A stretch of 64,000 nt of DNA from positions 1 through 64,000 of the forward strand of contig CAZXDP010000007.1 in assembly GCA_964639255.1 (NCBI GenBank), given 5' to 3'. Under the pieces are notes generated by a model. The model was not told where the DNA came from. It did not search any database and saw nothing but the letters and a program-made list of their open reading frames with translations. The position numbers and the translations under genes were made by a program. This DNA comes from NZQO01 sp964639255 (GTDB lineage: Bacteria; Bacteroidota; Bacteroidia; Flavobacteriales; Flavobacteriaceae). Positions 25,731-34,459 of this stretch are shown here, one piece after another; position 1 is the stretch's first letter, and the number at the start of each line of letters is the position of its first letter.

Positions 25731-27347
25731 ATGAAAAAATGTTTCCTATTCGTAATTGCAATTACTATTTGTTTAGCGGGTAACGCGCAAGAAGCCGAGT
25801 TTGTAGCGAATGAAGTGCTTGTTCAGTTAACCAAAAATGCTTCGCCGTCCGAATTAAATCAAGAAGTTCCATCGGTTTCCATATCCAACGCAAGGCTCGT
25901 ATCCCGCCCGATGAATATTTGGTTGTTGCAATTGGAACCTTCAGCAATGACAGAGCAAATGGCCATTACAGAACTATCTAGGCATAATGCCGTTCTAATT
26001 GCCCAAAAAAACCATAAGGTACGTTCAAGAGCTACCGAACCGGATGATCCCTTATTCGCCAACCAATGGCAATACAATCAGGCCAGCGATGGCGATATCG
26101 ATGCAGATGAAGCGTGGGACATCACCACGGGAGGTGCTACTATGAATGGAGATAACATCGTCGCCGCTGTTCTGGACGATGGTATAGAATTGAGCCATCC
26201 AGATTTTGGGGATAACCTATGGACCAATGAGGCCGAGATTCCCAATAATGGTATTGACGATGATGGAAACGGGTATATGGACGATTATCTGGGCTGGAGC
26301 ATAGTTACCAATAGCGATAATATTTCAGGAGGAAGTCACGGCACGCCCGTAGCGGGTATCGTGGGTGCCAAAGGGAATAATGGTGTAGGCGTTTCTGGTG
26401 TGAATTGGGATGTGAAAGTGATGATCATTAAAAATAATTTCAATACTAACGAAGCTCAAGTTATTGAGGCATATAGCTATGCTTTAGAGGCGAGAATGCT
26501 CTATAATAGCAGCAACGGGGCCGAAGGCGCTTTCGTAGTATCTACGAACGCTTCTTGGGGCGTCGATTTTGGTGACCCTGCAGATGCTCCATTATGGTGT
26601 ACACTTTACGATACCTTGGGTGAGAACGGAATCTTGAGCTGTGGTGCGACCATAAATGGAAACTTTAATGTAGATGAGGTTGGCGATTTGCCTACGGCTT
26701 GCCCGAGCGAATATTTGATAACCGTCACCAATATGGACATTACCGATACGAAGGTAACGAGTGCTGGCTATGGGGCTCAGACGATTGACTTGGGAGCCCA
26801 TGGTGCCGGAGCCTATACCACGAGCAATGGAAATAGTTATGCTGGTTTTGGAGGCACATCGGGAGCTACGCCGCACGTAACAGGTGCCATAGCTTTATTA
26901 TACTCAGCTCCCTGTCAGGGATTTGCAGATTTGGCTATATCAGACCCAGCACAGGCAGCTAAGGATGTACGGGATTATATTTTTGCAGGTGTGGATCCAA
27001 ATCCATCTTTAAAAGGCATTACCACCACGGGAGGTAGGCTCAATTTGAATAATTCCTTACAAGGATTAATGAACGATTGTGAGGTCTTAAGCGCAAATTC
27101 CCTTGAAAATCAATCATTAGCTCTATATCCTAACCCAACTACCGGAATGGTATCGCTCGCCAACCTTAAAAACACCAATATTATAGTGGCTAGCGTATAT
27201 AGCCTTGAGGGAAGATTGATAAAGAGCATTCACAATCCTGATACGAACACTATAGATGTAAGCACCTTAGACAGCGGTGCCTATTTGCTGAAAATTACTT
27301 TTGATGATGACAACGTAGCCTATAACAAAATTGTTATTAAGAAATAA
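25731..27347 (+). CDS. Secreted S8 family subtilase with T9SS sorting domain
   Basis: The 538-residue product has a signal peptide (to about 20), a prodomain (about 25-100), and a subtilisin catalytic domain with D149 (VLDDG), H203 (GSHGTPVAG) and S377 (GGTSGATPH). The final 75 residues (about 464-538, from LALYPNP to KIVIKK) are a type A T9SS C-terminal sorting domain, so the enzyme should cross the outer membrane through the T9SS and be released or attached at the surface. It is preceded by a lipoprotein version of its own prodomain. Terminator follows. Confidence 0.93.
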   Translation: MKKCFLFVIAITICLAGNAQEAEFVANEVLVQLTKNASPSELNQEVPSVSISNARLVSRPMNIWLLQLEPSAMTEQMAITELSRHNAVLIAQKNHKVRSRATEPDDPLFANQWQYNQASDGDIDADEAWDITTGGATMNGDNIVAAVLDDGIELSHPDFGDNLWTNEAEIPNNGIDDDGNGYMDDYLGWSIVTNSDNISGGSHGTPVAGIVGAKGNNGVGVSGVNWDVKVMIIKNNFNTNEAQVIEAYSYALEARMLYNSSNGAEGAFVVSTNASWGVDFGDPADAPLWCTLYDTLGENGILSCGATINGNFNVDEVGDLPTACPSEYLITVTNMDITDTKVTSAGYGAQTIDLGAHGAGAYTTSNGNSYAGFGGTSGATPHVTGAIALLYSAPCQGFADLAISDPAQAAKDVRDYIFAGVDPNPSLKGITTTGGRLNLNNSLQGLMNDCEVLSANSLENQSLALYPNPTTGMVSLANLKNTNIIVASVYSLEGRLIKSIHNPDTNTIDVSTLDSGAYLLKITFDDDNVAYNKIVIKK

Positions 27348-27370
27348 TTTTATTGAAACGAGACCATGTA

Positions 27371-27400
27371 AAAAAGCCCCTTGAATTCAAGGGATTTTTT
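27371..27400 (+). terminator. Terminator of the subtilase operon
   Basis: CCCTTGAA/TTCAAGGG palindrome (27378-27393) preceded by A-run and followed by T6. Confidence 0.8.
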
Positions 27401-27552
27401 CGTATTCATTAAATGCCTTTTCATAGCTTCAAAAGCATATCATGGATAAAAGTGATAATCTTGACGATATTTTTTATTCAAAAATGAATAAAATTAACAT
27501 TTCTTTATGTTTTTAGGATTATATTTAGACCCCTAAACTAAAAAACCTACTT

Positions 27553-28110
27553 ATGAAATCTTTCAATTTTTTTTGGATAGTTGTCCTTGTACTGAGCAGT
27601 TTTGCCATCACATCTTGCGATAAGGACGACGACTCCTCCAGCGCCGATGGGCCTAATGAAATTAGCATTGGCAATCAAACCTTCTCAATTGCTTCTTCTT
27701 TTAAGCGGCCGGGAAATTTAATCTCCGAAGGCGTTTACGAGCACGAAATCTATTTCTTGGGGAACGGATTGACCCATAGCGACAACGGAACCATTTCTGG
27801 TGAGGGAAGTATGGTCTACGCCAACATCTATACCGACAGCGAAAATGGACTTGTTGCCGGCACTTATAATTATCCCCCCTTTGGTGAGGACCCGGGCGCT
27901 TTCTCCATTCGCTTTGTGACGGCCGGGGTAAATCTGGATTTTGACGACCCCAACGGTACTAACCCAGAAAATATCTCCAACGGTTCCTCGGGCAGCGTTA
28001 CCATAAGTGGTACTGGAGCCGACATGCAAATGATTGTCGATATTACAGCAACCAATACAAATAAAATTGAAGCCGATTTCAAAGGTTCGTTACCGGTGGT
28101 TCAGAATTAG
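27553..28110 (+). CDS. Lipoprotein of unknown function
   Basis: The 185-residue product has a lipoprotein signal (lipobox ITSC, C22) followed by an acidic linker (DKDDDSSS) and a beta-rich domain with Gly/Asn-rich turns (GTISGEGSMVYANIYTD in part). I recognise no family. The pattern CDKDDD after the lipid site fits the export signal of surface lipoproteins in Bacteroidota, so it may face outward. A TATATTTA box lies about 30 bases upstream of the ATG. It has no co-directional partner in a tight operon. Confidence 0.8.
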   Translation: MKSFNFFWIVVLVLSSFAITSCDKDDDSSSADGPNEISIGNQTFSIASSFKRPGNLISEGVYEHEIYFLGNGLTHSDNGTISGEGSMVYANIYTDSENGLVAGTYNYPPFGEDPGAFSIRFVTAGVNLDFDDPNGTNPENISNGSSGSVTISGTGADMQMIVDITATNTNKIEADFKGSLPVVQN

Positions 28111-28236
28111 CTAGTGCCAAGATATTTCGATTCACTTATTTCGATATGGGTATATCATAGTAACTATTGGCAACAGACGATTTCTTTTTTTTACATTCAA
28201 TAAGGTTATGTTTCTGAAAAAAACATATCAGCATTC

Positions 28237-28272
28237 GCCCCCCAGGAAATTTCTGCGGGGCTTATTTGTTTT
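28237..28272 (+). terminator. Terminator-like hairpin after the orphan lipoprotein
   Basis: GCCCCCCAG (28237-28245) pairs with CTGCGGGGC (28253-28261) with one C-C mismatch, 7-base loop, followed by a T-rich tract. Upstream, 28123-28131 and 28137-28145 are a 9-base direct repeat (TATTTCGAT). No gene is seen in 28111-28372. Confidence 0.55.
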
Positions 28273-28336
28273 TATAGTTTGCAGCGATTTGTGAAACCAT
28301 AAATTTAAGAGGTGCTCGTAATCAAAATAAAACCCT

Positions 28337-28344
28337 TAAATTTG
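28337..28344 (+). promoter_or_regulatory. -7 element of the pyrR operon
   Basis: TAAATTTG matches TAnnTTTG, 28 bases before the pyrR ATG. The short leader leaves no room for a classical PyrR-binding attenuator. Confidence 0.55.
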
Positions 28345-28372
28345 CTTTCTGAATCTCTTTCAGACCTCTCCT

Positions 28373-28912
28373 ATGGGCCAAAAAGTGTTACTGAATGCAA
28401 CCGAAGTGCACATTGCACTCCACCGCTTGGCTTGTCAGCTTATTGAAAACCACGATACGTTTAAGGATACCGTACTTATTGGCATACAGCCCAGAGGCGT
28501 GTTCTTGGCCGAAAGGCTCAAGCAGCTTTTGGAAAATGAATACCAAATACAGAACATACAACTGGGTTATTTGGACATTACCTTTTACCGGGACGATTTT
28601 AGGCGAAGCGGCAAGCCTTTGGAGGCCAACAAAACAAAAATCAATTTTATTGTAGAGAATAAGAAGGTGGTTTTTATAGACGATGTACTATTTACCGGTC
28701 GCAGCATACGCGCTGCCCTCACTGCGGTACAATCGTTTGGCCGCCCTCTGGACATTGAGCTACTTACTTTGATAGACAGGCGCTTTAGCAGACATTTGCC
28801 AATACAGCCCGACTACAGGGGCCGACAGGTAGATGCCATTAACGAAGAAAAGGTCAAGGTTTGCTGGAAGGAAAATGAAGGAGAGGATGCCGTTTATCTA
28901 ATTAAGAATTAA
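28373..28912 (+). CDS. pyrR: PyrR-type bifunctional regulator / uracil phosphoribosyltransferase
   Basis: The 179-residue product is a type I phosphoribosyltransferase with the PRPP loop VVFIDDVLFTGRS (99-111), IGIQPRGVFLAERL (about 37-50) and GYLDITFYRDD typical of PyrR. In Bacillus PyrR attenuates pyr operons by binding mRNA; some members keep only the UPRTase activity. Here no attenuator is visible in the short leader, so the regulatory role is uncertain. It is 9 bases upstream of pyrB. Confidence 0.92.
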   Translation: MGQKVLLNATEVHIALHRLACQLIENHDTFKDTVLIGIQPRGVFLAERLKQLLENEYQIQNIQLGYLDITFYRDDFRRSGKPLEANKTKINFIVENKKVVFIDDVLFTGRSIRAALTAVQSFGRPLDIELLTLIDRRFSRHLPIQPDYRGRQVDAINEEKVKVCWKENEGEDAVYLIKN

Positions 28913-28921
28913 GGTACAATT

Positions 28922-29860
28922 ATGGGCGAATTAAGTGTAAACCACTTACTGGGCATAAAATACATCACCGAAGAGGATATCCAGCTCATCTTCGAAACAG
29001 CCGACCATTTTAAGGAAGTAATCAATAGGCCCATTAAAAAAGTCCCCTCGCTACGCGATATAACCATTGCCAATCTATTTTTTGAAAACAGCACACGTAC
29101 CCGTCTATCGTTCGAATTGGCAGAGAAACGGCTCTCTGCCGATGTAATCAACTTCTCCGCCTCCTCTTCATCCGTAAGTAAGGGTGAAACGCTCATCGAT
29201 ACGGTAAACAACATTCTTTCGATGAAGGTCGATATGGTGGTGATGCGGCATCCCAACCCGGGGGCAGGGATCTTCCTTTCCAAGCACGTTGATGCCAGTA
29301 TTGTAAATGCGGGTGACGGTGCTCACGAACATCCCACACAGGCATTACTCGACTGTTATTCCATTCGAGAGCGATTGGGAGACGTAGCAGGCAAGAATGT
29401 GGTAATTGTTGGAGACATCCTTCATTCGCGGGTAGCCCTGAGCAATATTTTCGCACTTCAAAAATTAGGCGCAGCAGTAAAAGTTTGCGGCCCTAAAACC
29501 CTTATTCCGAAGTATATCGAAAAAATTGGAGTAGGGGTAGAACCTTCCTTAAAAAAAGCACTTCAATGGTGCGACGTGGCCAATATGCTACGGGTGCAGC
29601 ACGAGCGTATGGATATAAGTTATTTCCCTTCCGTACGGGAATATACGCAACAATTTGGCGTAAATAAAGCGCTGTTAGATACGTTAGAGAAAGAAATCGT
29701 GGTAATGCATCCCGGGCCCATTAACCGTGGCGTAGAAATTACCAGCGATGTCGCCGATAGCGACCACGCCATAATACTAGAACAGGTGCAGAACGGAGTG
29801 GCCATACGAATGGCCGTACTCTATCTGCTGGCCTCAAAAATTCAGCGAGATGAAAATTAA
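28922..29860 (+). CDS. pyrB: Aspartate carbamoyltransferase, catalytic subunit
   Basis: The 312-residue product has the carbamoyl-phosphate loop STRTR (57-61), HPTQALLD (about 138-145), LRVQHERM (240s loop region) and HPGPINRGVEI. It condenses carbamoyl phosphate with aspartate, the committed step of pyrimidine synthesis. No pyrI regulatory subunit is adjacent. It follows pyrR by 9 bases and its last 11 bases overlap the next gene. Confidence 0.96.
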   Translation: MGELSVNHLLGIKYITEEDIQLIFETADHFKEVINRPIKKVPSLRDITIANLFFENSTRTRLSFELAEKRLSADVINFSASSSSVSKGETLIDTVNNILSMKVDMVVMRHPNPGAGIFLSKHVDASIVNAGDGAHEHPTQALLDCYSIRERLGDVAGKNVVIVGDILHSRVALSNIFALQKLGAAVKVCGPKTLIPKYIEKIGVGVEPSLKKALQWCDVANMLRVQHERMDISYFPSVREYTQQFGVNKALLDTLEKEIVVMHPGPINRGVEITSDVADSDHAIILEQVQNGVAIRMAVLYLLASKIQRDEN

Positions 29861-30185
29861 TAACCACGACAATTTTGTTGTCCTTGCAGATGAGCAGGAC
29901 GATATCATAGATTTCGCCTCCTTCTTAGAATATCAAATACCGAATAAGTTCAAGGGACAGAACGTAATTGTAGATTTACTGAAGTACGATAATCTGCAGT
30001 TGCAAGAAATATTGCTCTTTTTAAAGACATCCAATTTACATCGCAAGACCAAACAATCGTTCGTGATTGTGAACGATGCGATGAATCCAGATGATATTCC
30101 AATGGAGATGATTGTAGTCCCTACGCTTCAGGAAGCCGAAGATATCATCGAGATGGAAGAAATTGAGCGCGATCTGGGCTTTTAA
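29850..30185 (+). CDS. Small conserved protein preceding ribonuclease Z
   Basis: The 111-residue product is acidic, without signal or membrane segments. Alternating strands and helices (FVVLAD, QNVIVDLLKYD, LQEILLFLK, SFVIVND, IIVVPTL-like EMIVVPTLQEA) suggest a STAS-like or small alpha/beta fold. Relatives next to rnz in Bacteroidota are sometimes labelled ribonuclease Z, which is wrong: there is no metallo-beta-lactamase motif. Its start lies inside pyrB (11-base overlap), so it is translationally coupled to it and lies 45 bases before rnz. Confidence 0.8.
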   Translation: MKINNHDNFVVLADEQDDIIDFASFLEYQIPNKFKGQNVIVDLLKYDNLQLQEILLFLKTSNLHRKTKQSFVIVNDAMNPDDIPMEMIVVPTLQEAEDIIEMEEIERDLGF

Positions 30186-30230
30186 TTCTTCGCGATAGCG
30201 AAGTGCCCATTTCCCAAGAACACACATTCT

Positions 30231-31136
30231 ATGAAACTTACCATTCTTGGTTGCCATTCTGCTACCCCTAGATGGGACCACAATCCTACTGCCCAAATAC
30301 TGGAAGTAAAGGGTCATTTATTTTTGATAGATTGTGGAGAAGGTACCCAAGTGCAACTACGCCGATTTAAGGTAAAATTTTCCCGTATTCGGCACGTGTT
30401 CATTTCCCATCTCCACGGTGACCATTTTTTTGGTCTTGTGGGATTGATTTCCACCTTTCGGTTGTTGGGACGTAACGCCGAACTCAATATCTACGGACCC
30501 AAAGGCATAAAAGAGGCTATCTTACTTCAGCTGAAACTTGGTAAGAGCTACACGAACTATCCCCTGCTGTTCCACGAGCTCGACAGTTCCCAACCCCAAA
30601 AAGTTTTTGAAGATGAGCATCTCACCGTTACCACGATACCTCTAGACCACCGTGTGTATACCAATGGTTTTTTATTTCGCGAAAAACTGGGGGAACGAAA
30701 ATTAGATGTTAAGGCAGCTGGCAAGGCCCGGATAGATGTAAGCTATTTCCAAAAATTAAAACAAGGGTATGATGTTGAGAATGTGGAAGGAAAACGTATT
30801 GAAAATAAAAGCGTAACCTTAGATCCTGATCCGCCAAAAAGCTATGCCTATTGCAGCGATACCGCGTATTTCCCTGAAATTGTACCGCAGATAGAGCAAG
30901 TTTCGGCATTGTACCACGAGGCGACCTTCCTGGAGCAGCACTATCACCTCGCAGAAAAAACGAAGCACAGTACCGCCAAGGAAGCTGCGGCCATCGCTAA
31001 AAAAGCCGAGGTTGGCAGTTTGATCTTGGGTCATTATTCCGGTCGATATCCCTCCTTGGAAAACTTCAGAAAAGAAGCGGAAGAATTGTTCCCAAACGTT
31101 GAGTTAGCCGAGGACGGCAAGGTTTTTCATCTCTAA
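30231..31136 (+). CDS. rnz: Ribonuclease Z
   Basis: The 301-residue product has the metallo-beta-lactamase motif HLHGDH (H60, H62, D64, H65), IDCGEGTQ (33-40), the SDTAYFPE segment with a metal-binding aspartate, EATFLE and the HYSGRY histidine (about 265). It removes the 3' trailer from tRNA precursors. The length fits the short tRNase Z form. It belongs to the pyrR-pyrB run. Confidence 0.95.
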   Translation: MKLTILGCHSATPRWDHNPTAQILEVKGHLFLIDCGEGTQVQLRRFKVKFSRIRHVFISHLHGDHFFGLVGLISTFRLLGRNAELNIYGPKGIKEAILLQLKLGKSYTNYPLLFHELDSSQPQKVFEDEHLTVTTIPLDHRVYTNGFLFREKLGERKLDVKAAGKARIDVSYFQKLKQGYDVENVEGKRIENKSVTLDPDPPKSYAYCSDTAYFPEIVPQIEQVSALYHEATFLEQHYHLAEKTKHSTAKEAAAIAKKAEVGSLILGHYSGRYPSLENFRKEAEELFPNVELAEDGKVFHL

Positions 31137-31209
31137 AAATTAATAGAGAATTAAGACATAGCTTTTTTCTAGCATTTTGAAATCTTGTACCTTGCAATAA
31201 AGTTCCTCA

Positions 31210-31854
31210 ATGACCGAAAAGCTTCATAATTACCGTAAATCGTACGAAAAAAATGAGCTTCGAAAATCGAAGGTGCACGAAAATCCGTTGCAGCAATTTA
31301 GAACATGGTTTCACGAGGCTAAGGATTCTGGAACGGTGGAAGAAGTAAACGCGATGACCGTGAGTACTATTGGCACAGATGGTTTCCCGAGGGGAAGGGT
31401 GGTACTGCTAAAAAAATACGATGAGCTAGGGTTTTATTTCTACACAAATTATAGCAGCGAGAAAGGTGCCTCGATTGCCAATAATAACCACATTTGCTTA
31501 TCTTTTTTTTGGCCGGCCTTGGAACGGCAAATAATCATAAAAGGTTTGGCTGAAAAAACGAGTAGGGAAGACTCTGTGGCGTATTTCCATTCCCGGCCCG
31601 TTGGAAGCCAACTAGGTGCCTTGGTATCCCAACAAAGCAGTACTATTGGCAGCAGGGAGGAGCTTGAACAGAGATTGAAGCAGCTGGAAGCAGAATATGA
31701 CAAAAAAGAAATTCCCTGTCCACACGATTGGGGAGGTTTTCTCGTGCGGCCCGTTGAGATTGAGTTTTGGCAAGGTCGCCCAAATAGACTGCACGATAGA
31801 ATTCAGTATAAATTAAATGGGTTGGACTGGCACGTAACGCGCTTGCAGCCCTAA
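31210..31854 (+). CDS. pdxH: Pyridoxamine 5'-phosphate oxidase
   Basis: The 214-residue product has the FMN-binding RGRVVLLKKYDELGFYFYTN region (only partly quoted: RGRVVLLK, about 60-67), SRPVGSQLGALVSQQS (about 124-139) and the C-terminal EFWQGRPNRLHDR. It oxidises pyridoxamine or pyridoxine phosphate to pyridoxal phosphate with O2, implying aerobic life. It ends 22 bases before the sixA-like gene in the same direction. Confidence 0.95.
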   Translation: MTEKLHNYRKSYEKNELRKSKVHENPLQQFRTWFHEAKDSGTVEEVNAMTVSTIGTDGFPRGRVVLLKKYDELGFYFYTNYSSEKGASIANNNHICLSFFWPALERQIIIKGLAEKTSREDSVAYFHSRPVGSQLGALVSQQSSTIGSREELEQRLKQLEAEYDKKEIPCPHDWGGFLVRPVEIEFWQGRPNRLHDRIQYKLNGLDWHVTRLQP

Positions 31855-31876
31855 GACAAATTAGAAAGCAACAGTT

Positions 31877-32362
31877 ATGAAAACATTGTATATGGTACGT
31901 CATGCAAAGTCATCGTGGAAATACGATGTCGACGATCATCAACGCCCCTTAAAAGGCCGTGGAAAACGAGATGGCGAATTAATTTCAGAACACGTAAAAG
32001 ACCTTGTGCCACCTCCGCAAAAAATAGTAACGAGCGACGCTAACCGGGCTCGAACCACGGCGGCCTATTTTAAGGATGCTTTTGGCATTGCCGACGCAGC
32101 TTACGAGCTCAATCATAATCTATATGATTTTAGCGGCCAGCAGGTAATGAAAATCATTAAAAACTTAGACAACAGTCTTGATATTGTAATGATTGTAGGT
32201 CATAACCATGCGTTTACTTCCATTGTAAATATGCTGGGAAATCAATATATTGAAAACTTACCCACCTGCGGCTTTGTAGCGATAGAATTTGAGGAAGATT
32301 CTTGGGACGCCATTTCAACGGGTACCACCCGCCACGCTATTTTTCCCAGACACCTAAAATAA
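31877..32362 (+). CDS. Histidine phosphatase family protein (SixA-like)
   Basis: The 161-residue product has the phosphohistidine RHAK motif (R8, H9) at its N-terminus and a second active-site histidine in VGHNHAF (about 105). It belongs to the short SixA branch of the histidine phosphatase superfamily, which removes phosphate from phosphohistidine in HPt or PTS proteins. Two bases separate its stop from the ppk1 start, and PPK1 works through a phosphohistidine, which makes the arrangement suggestive, but no link is proven. Confidence 0.9.
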   Translation: MKTLYMVRHAKSSWKYDVDDHQRPLKGRGKRDGELISEHVKDLVPPPQKIVTSDANRARTTAAYFKDAFGIADAAYELNHNLYDFSGQQVMKIIKNLDNSLDIVMIVGHNHAFTSIVNMLGNQYIENLPTCGFVAIEFEEDSWDAISTGTTRHAIFPRHLK

Positions 32363-32364
32363 CA

Positions 32365-34458
32365 ATGACCGAGAAAGTAGAGAAGACATTATTGGTACAA
32401 AATCAGTATCGCAATCGGGAACTAAGCTGGTTGCAATTTAATGCGCGCGTACTGCAAGAAGCCGAGGATGAATCGGTGCCCCTAATCGAGCGGCTTCGGT
32501 TTTTGGGAATTTTTTCAAACAACTTAGATGAATTTTTTAAGGTACGTTATGCTACCATAAAGCGCATCGTGGAGGCCGGAAAGGGCGGGCGTAGCTTTCT
32601 GGGCGGTATTTCTGCCAAGGAATTGCTGGAGGAGATCACGCAAACGGTGATTCAACAGCAGTCCACAAGTTTGAATATTCTACGGAAGATTCAAGAGGAG
32701 CTTCGCAAGGAGAATATTTTTATCATCAACGAGAATGAAGTAACCCCCAGTCAGGGAAAATTTATTTCAGACTATTTCATCCAAAAAGTAAGCCCTGCGC
32801 TAGTTACCATTATGATTGGCGAACTGGATGAGTTTCCTTCGTTGAAGGATAGTGCCGCTTATTTGGCCGTTACCATGGAAATGTCGCAGGAAGACGAGAT
32901 GTTCGAGACCAAGAACAATTACGCACTCATTGAAATTCCGAAGGTGATCGACAGGTTCGTAGAGCTTCCGCCAGATGGGGACAAGCAATATATTATTCTT
33001 TTGGATGATTTGATACGGCATTGCCTGCACAATATCTTCAGTATATTTAAATATAAGAGCATTTCTGCGCATATGATCAAGATAACGCGCGATGCCGAAC
33101 TGGATATCGACAGCGATCTTAGCCGAAGCTTTATCGACAAGATTTCAAAGAGTGTAAAGAACCGAAGCACGGGCGATCCGGTTCGGTTTGTCTACGATAA
33201 GAGCATACACAAGAAAACCTTGTTTTATTTGCTCGATATGATGGGTATCGATAGTACAGATAGTATCATTCCTGGTGGTCGCTACCACAATCGCCGCGAT
33301 TATATGGGGTTCCCAAGTTTGGGGCGCAACGATCTGCTGTACGAGAAAAAAGAACCGTTACCTATTCCTGGATTGAGCCTTCAGGGCAGTTTGCTCGATA
33401 AAATTGCTACTAAGGATTATCTGCTCTATGCGCCTTACCAGAGTTTTAGTTATGTAGTGAAATTCTTGCGCGAGGCGGCCCTCGATCCGAATGTCAAATC
33501 TATAAAAATCACGATTTACAGGCTAGCGCAGGTATCGCATATAGCCAGCTCGTTAATTAACGCGAGAAAAAACGGAAAGGAAGTAACCGTACAGATTGAA
33601 CTCCAAGCGCGCTTTGATGAGGAAGCGAACATTAGCTATGCCGAACAGATGCAAAGCGAAGGGGTACACCTTATTTTTGGAGTTTCGGGCCTTAAGGTAC
33701 ATTGCAAGGCCTGTTTGATAGAACGCCTCGAGCATGAAAAGGTAAAGCGATATGCAGTTGTAAGTACGGGGAACTTCAACGAATCTACAGCGAAGATTTA
33801 TACAGATTATACACTCTTTACTTCCGATCAAAAAATATGCAAGGAAATCAACAAGGTTTTCGATTTTTTCGAGGTAAATTACAAGATAAAGAAATACCGT
33901 CACCTTATCGTTTCGCCGCATTATACGCGCAACGCCCTTTATGGTTTAATCGATGCGGAGATAAAGAATCGTAGGGAAGGAATGCCCAGTGGTATCAAAC
34001 TGAAACTGAATAGCCTTTCCGATTTTAAGATGATCGATAAATTGTACGAGGCCAGTAGGGCAGGCGTCCCAATAAAACTGATCGTACGAGGCATCTGCTG
34101 TCTAATTCCAGGAGTGAAGGGAATGAGCGAGAATATTGAAGCCATCAGCATTGTAGATAAATATTTGGAGCATCCACGGTTATTTATCTTTGAAAACGGC
34201 GGCGATCCTAAAATCTATATTTCCTCTGCCGATTTCATGGGGCGCAATCTCGATAACCGTGTAGAAATTACCTGCCCCGTGTACGATGCCGAAATAAAGA
34301 AAGAGCTGGACGATACGTTCGAGATAAGCTGGGCAGATAACGTAAAGGCCCGAATTATCGCCGGAAAATCTAAAAATGCCTATCGCAGAAACGACAAGCC
34401 TAAGGTGCGTTCGCAATTTGAACTGTACGAATATTACAAACGTAAATTGAACGAATAG
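32365..34458 (+). CDS. ppk1: Polyphosphate kinase 1
   Basis: ATG 32365 is chosen: it follows the previous stop by two bases, and the product then has the usual length of 697 residues. The family start (YRNRELSWLQFNARVL, about 14-29) is clear. The autophosphorylated histidine is H446 (GLKVHCK), the second catalytic histidine H603 (EHPRLFIF). PPK1 is a membrane-associated tetramer that makes polyphosphate from ATP. It is followed one base later by an exopolyphosphatase gene, forming a synthesis/degradation pair. Confidence 0.95.
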   Translation: MTEKVEKTLLVQNQYRNRELSWLQFNARVLQEAEDESVPLIERLRFLGIFSNNLDEFFKVRYATIKRIVEAGKGGRSFLGGISAKELLEEITQTVIQQQSTSLNILRKIQEELRKENIFIINENEVTPSQGKFISDYFIQKVSPALVTIMIGELDEFPSLKDSAAYLAVTMEMSQEDEMFETKNNYALIEIPKVIDRFVELPPDGDKQYIILLDDLIRHCLHNIFSIFKYKSISAHMIKITRDAELDIDSDLSRSFIDKISKSVKNRSTGDPVRFVYDKSIHKKTLFYLLDMMGIDSTDSIIPGGRYHNRRDYMGFPSLGRNDLLYEKKEPLPIPGLSLQGSLLDKIATKDYLLYAPYQSFSYVVKFLREAALDPNVKSIKITIYRLAQVSHIASSLINARKNGKEVTVQIELQARFDEEANISYAEQMQSEGVHLIFGVSGLKVHCKACLIERLEHEKVKRYAVVSTGNFNESTAKIYTDYTLFTSDQKICKEINKVFDFFEVNYKIKKYRHLIVSPHYTRNALYGLIDAEIKNRREGMPSGIKLKLNSLSDFKMIDKLYEASRAGVPIKLIVRGICCLIPGVKGMSENIEAISIVDKYLEHPRLFIFENGGDPKIYISSADFMGRNLDNRVEITCPVYDAEIKKELDDTFEISWADNVKARIIAGKSKNAYRRNDKPKVRSQFELYEYYKRKLNE

Positions 34459-34459
34459 T

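Noticed and set aside
28111..28236. Possible small RNA with a TATTTCGAT direct repeat
   Set aside because: Only a 9-base repeat, 14 bases apart, and a weak TGCCAA/TTGGCA pairing; no promoter element.
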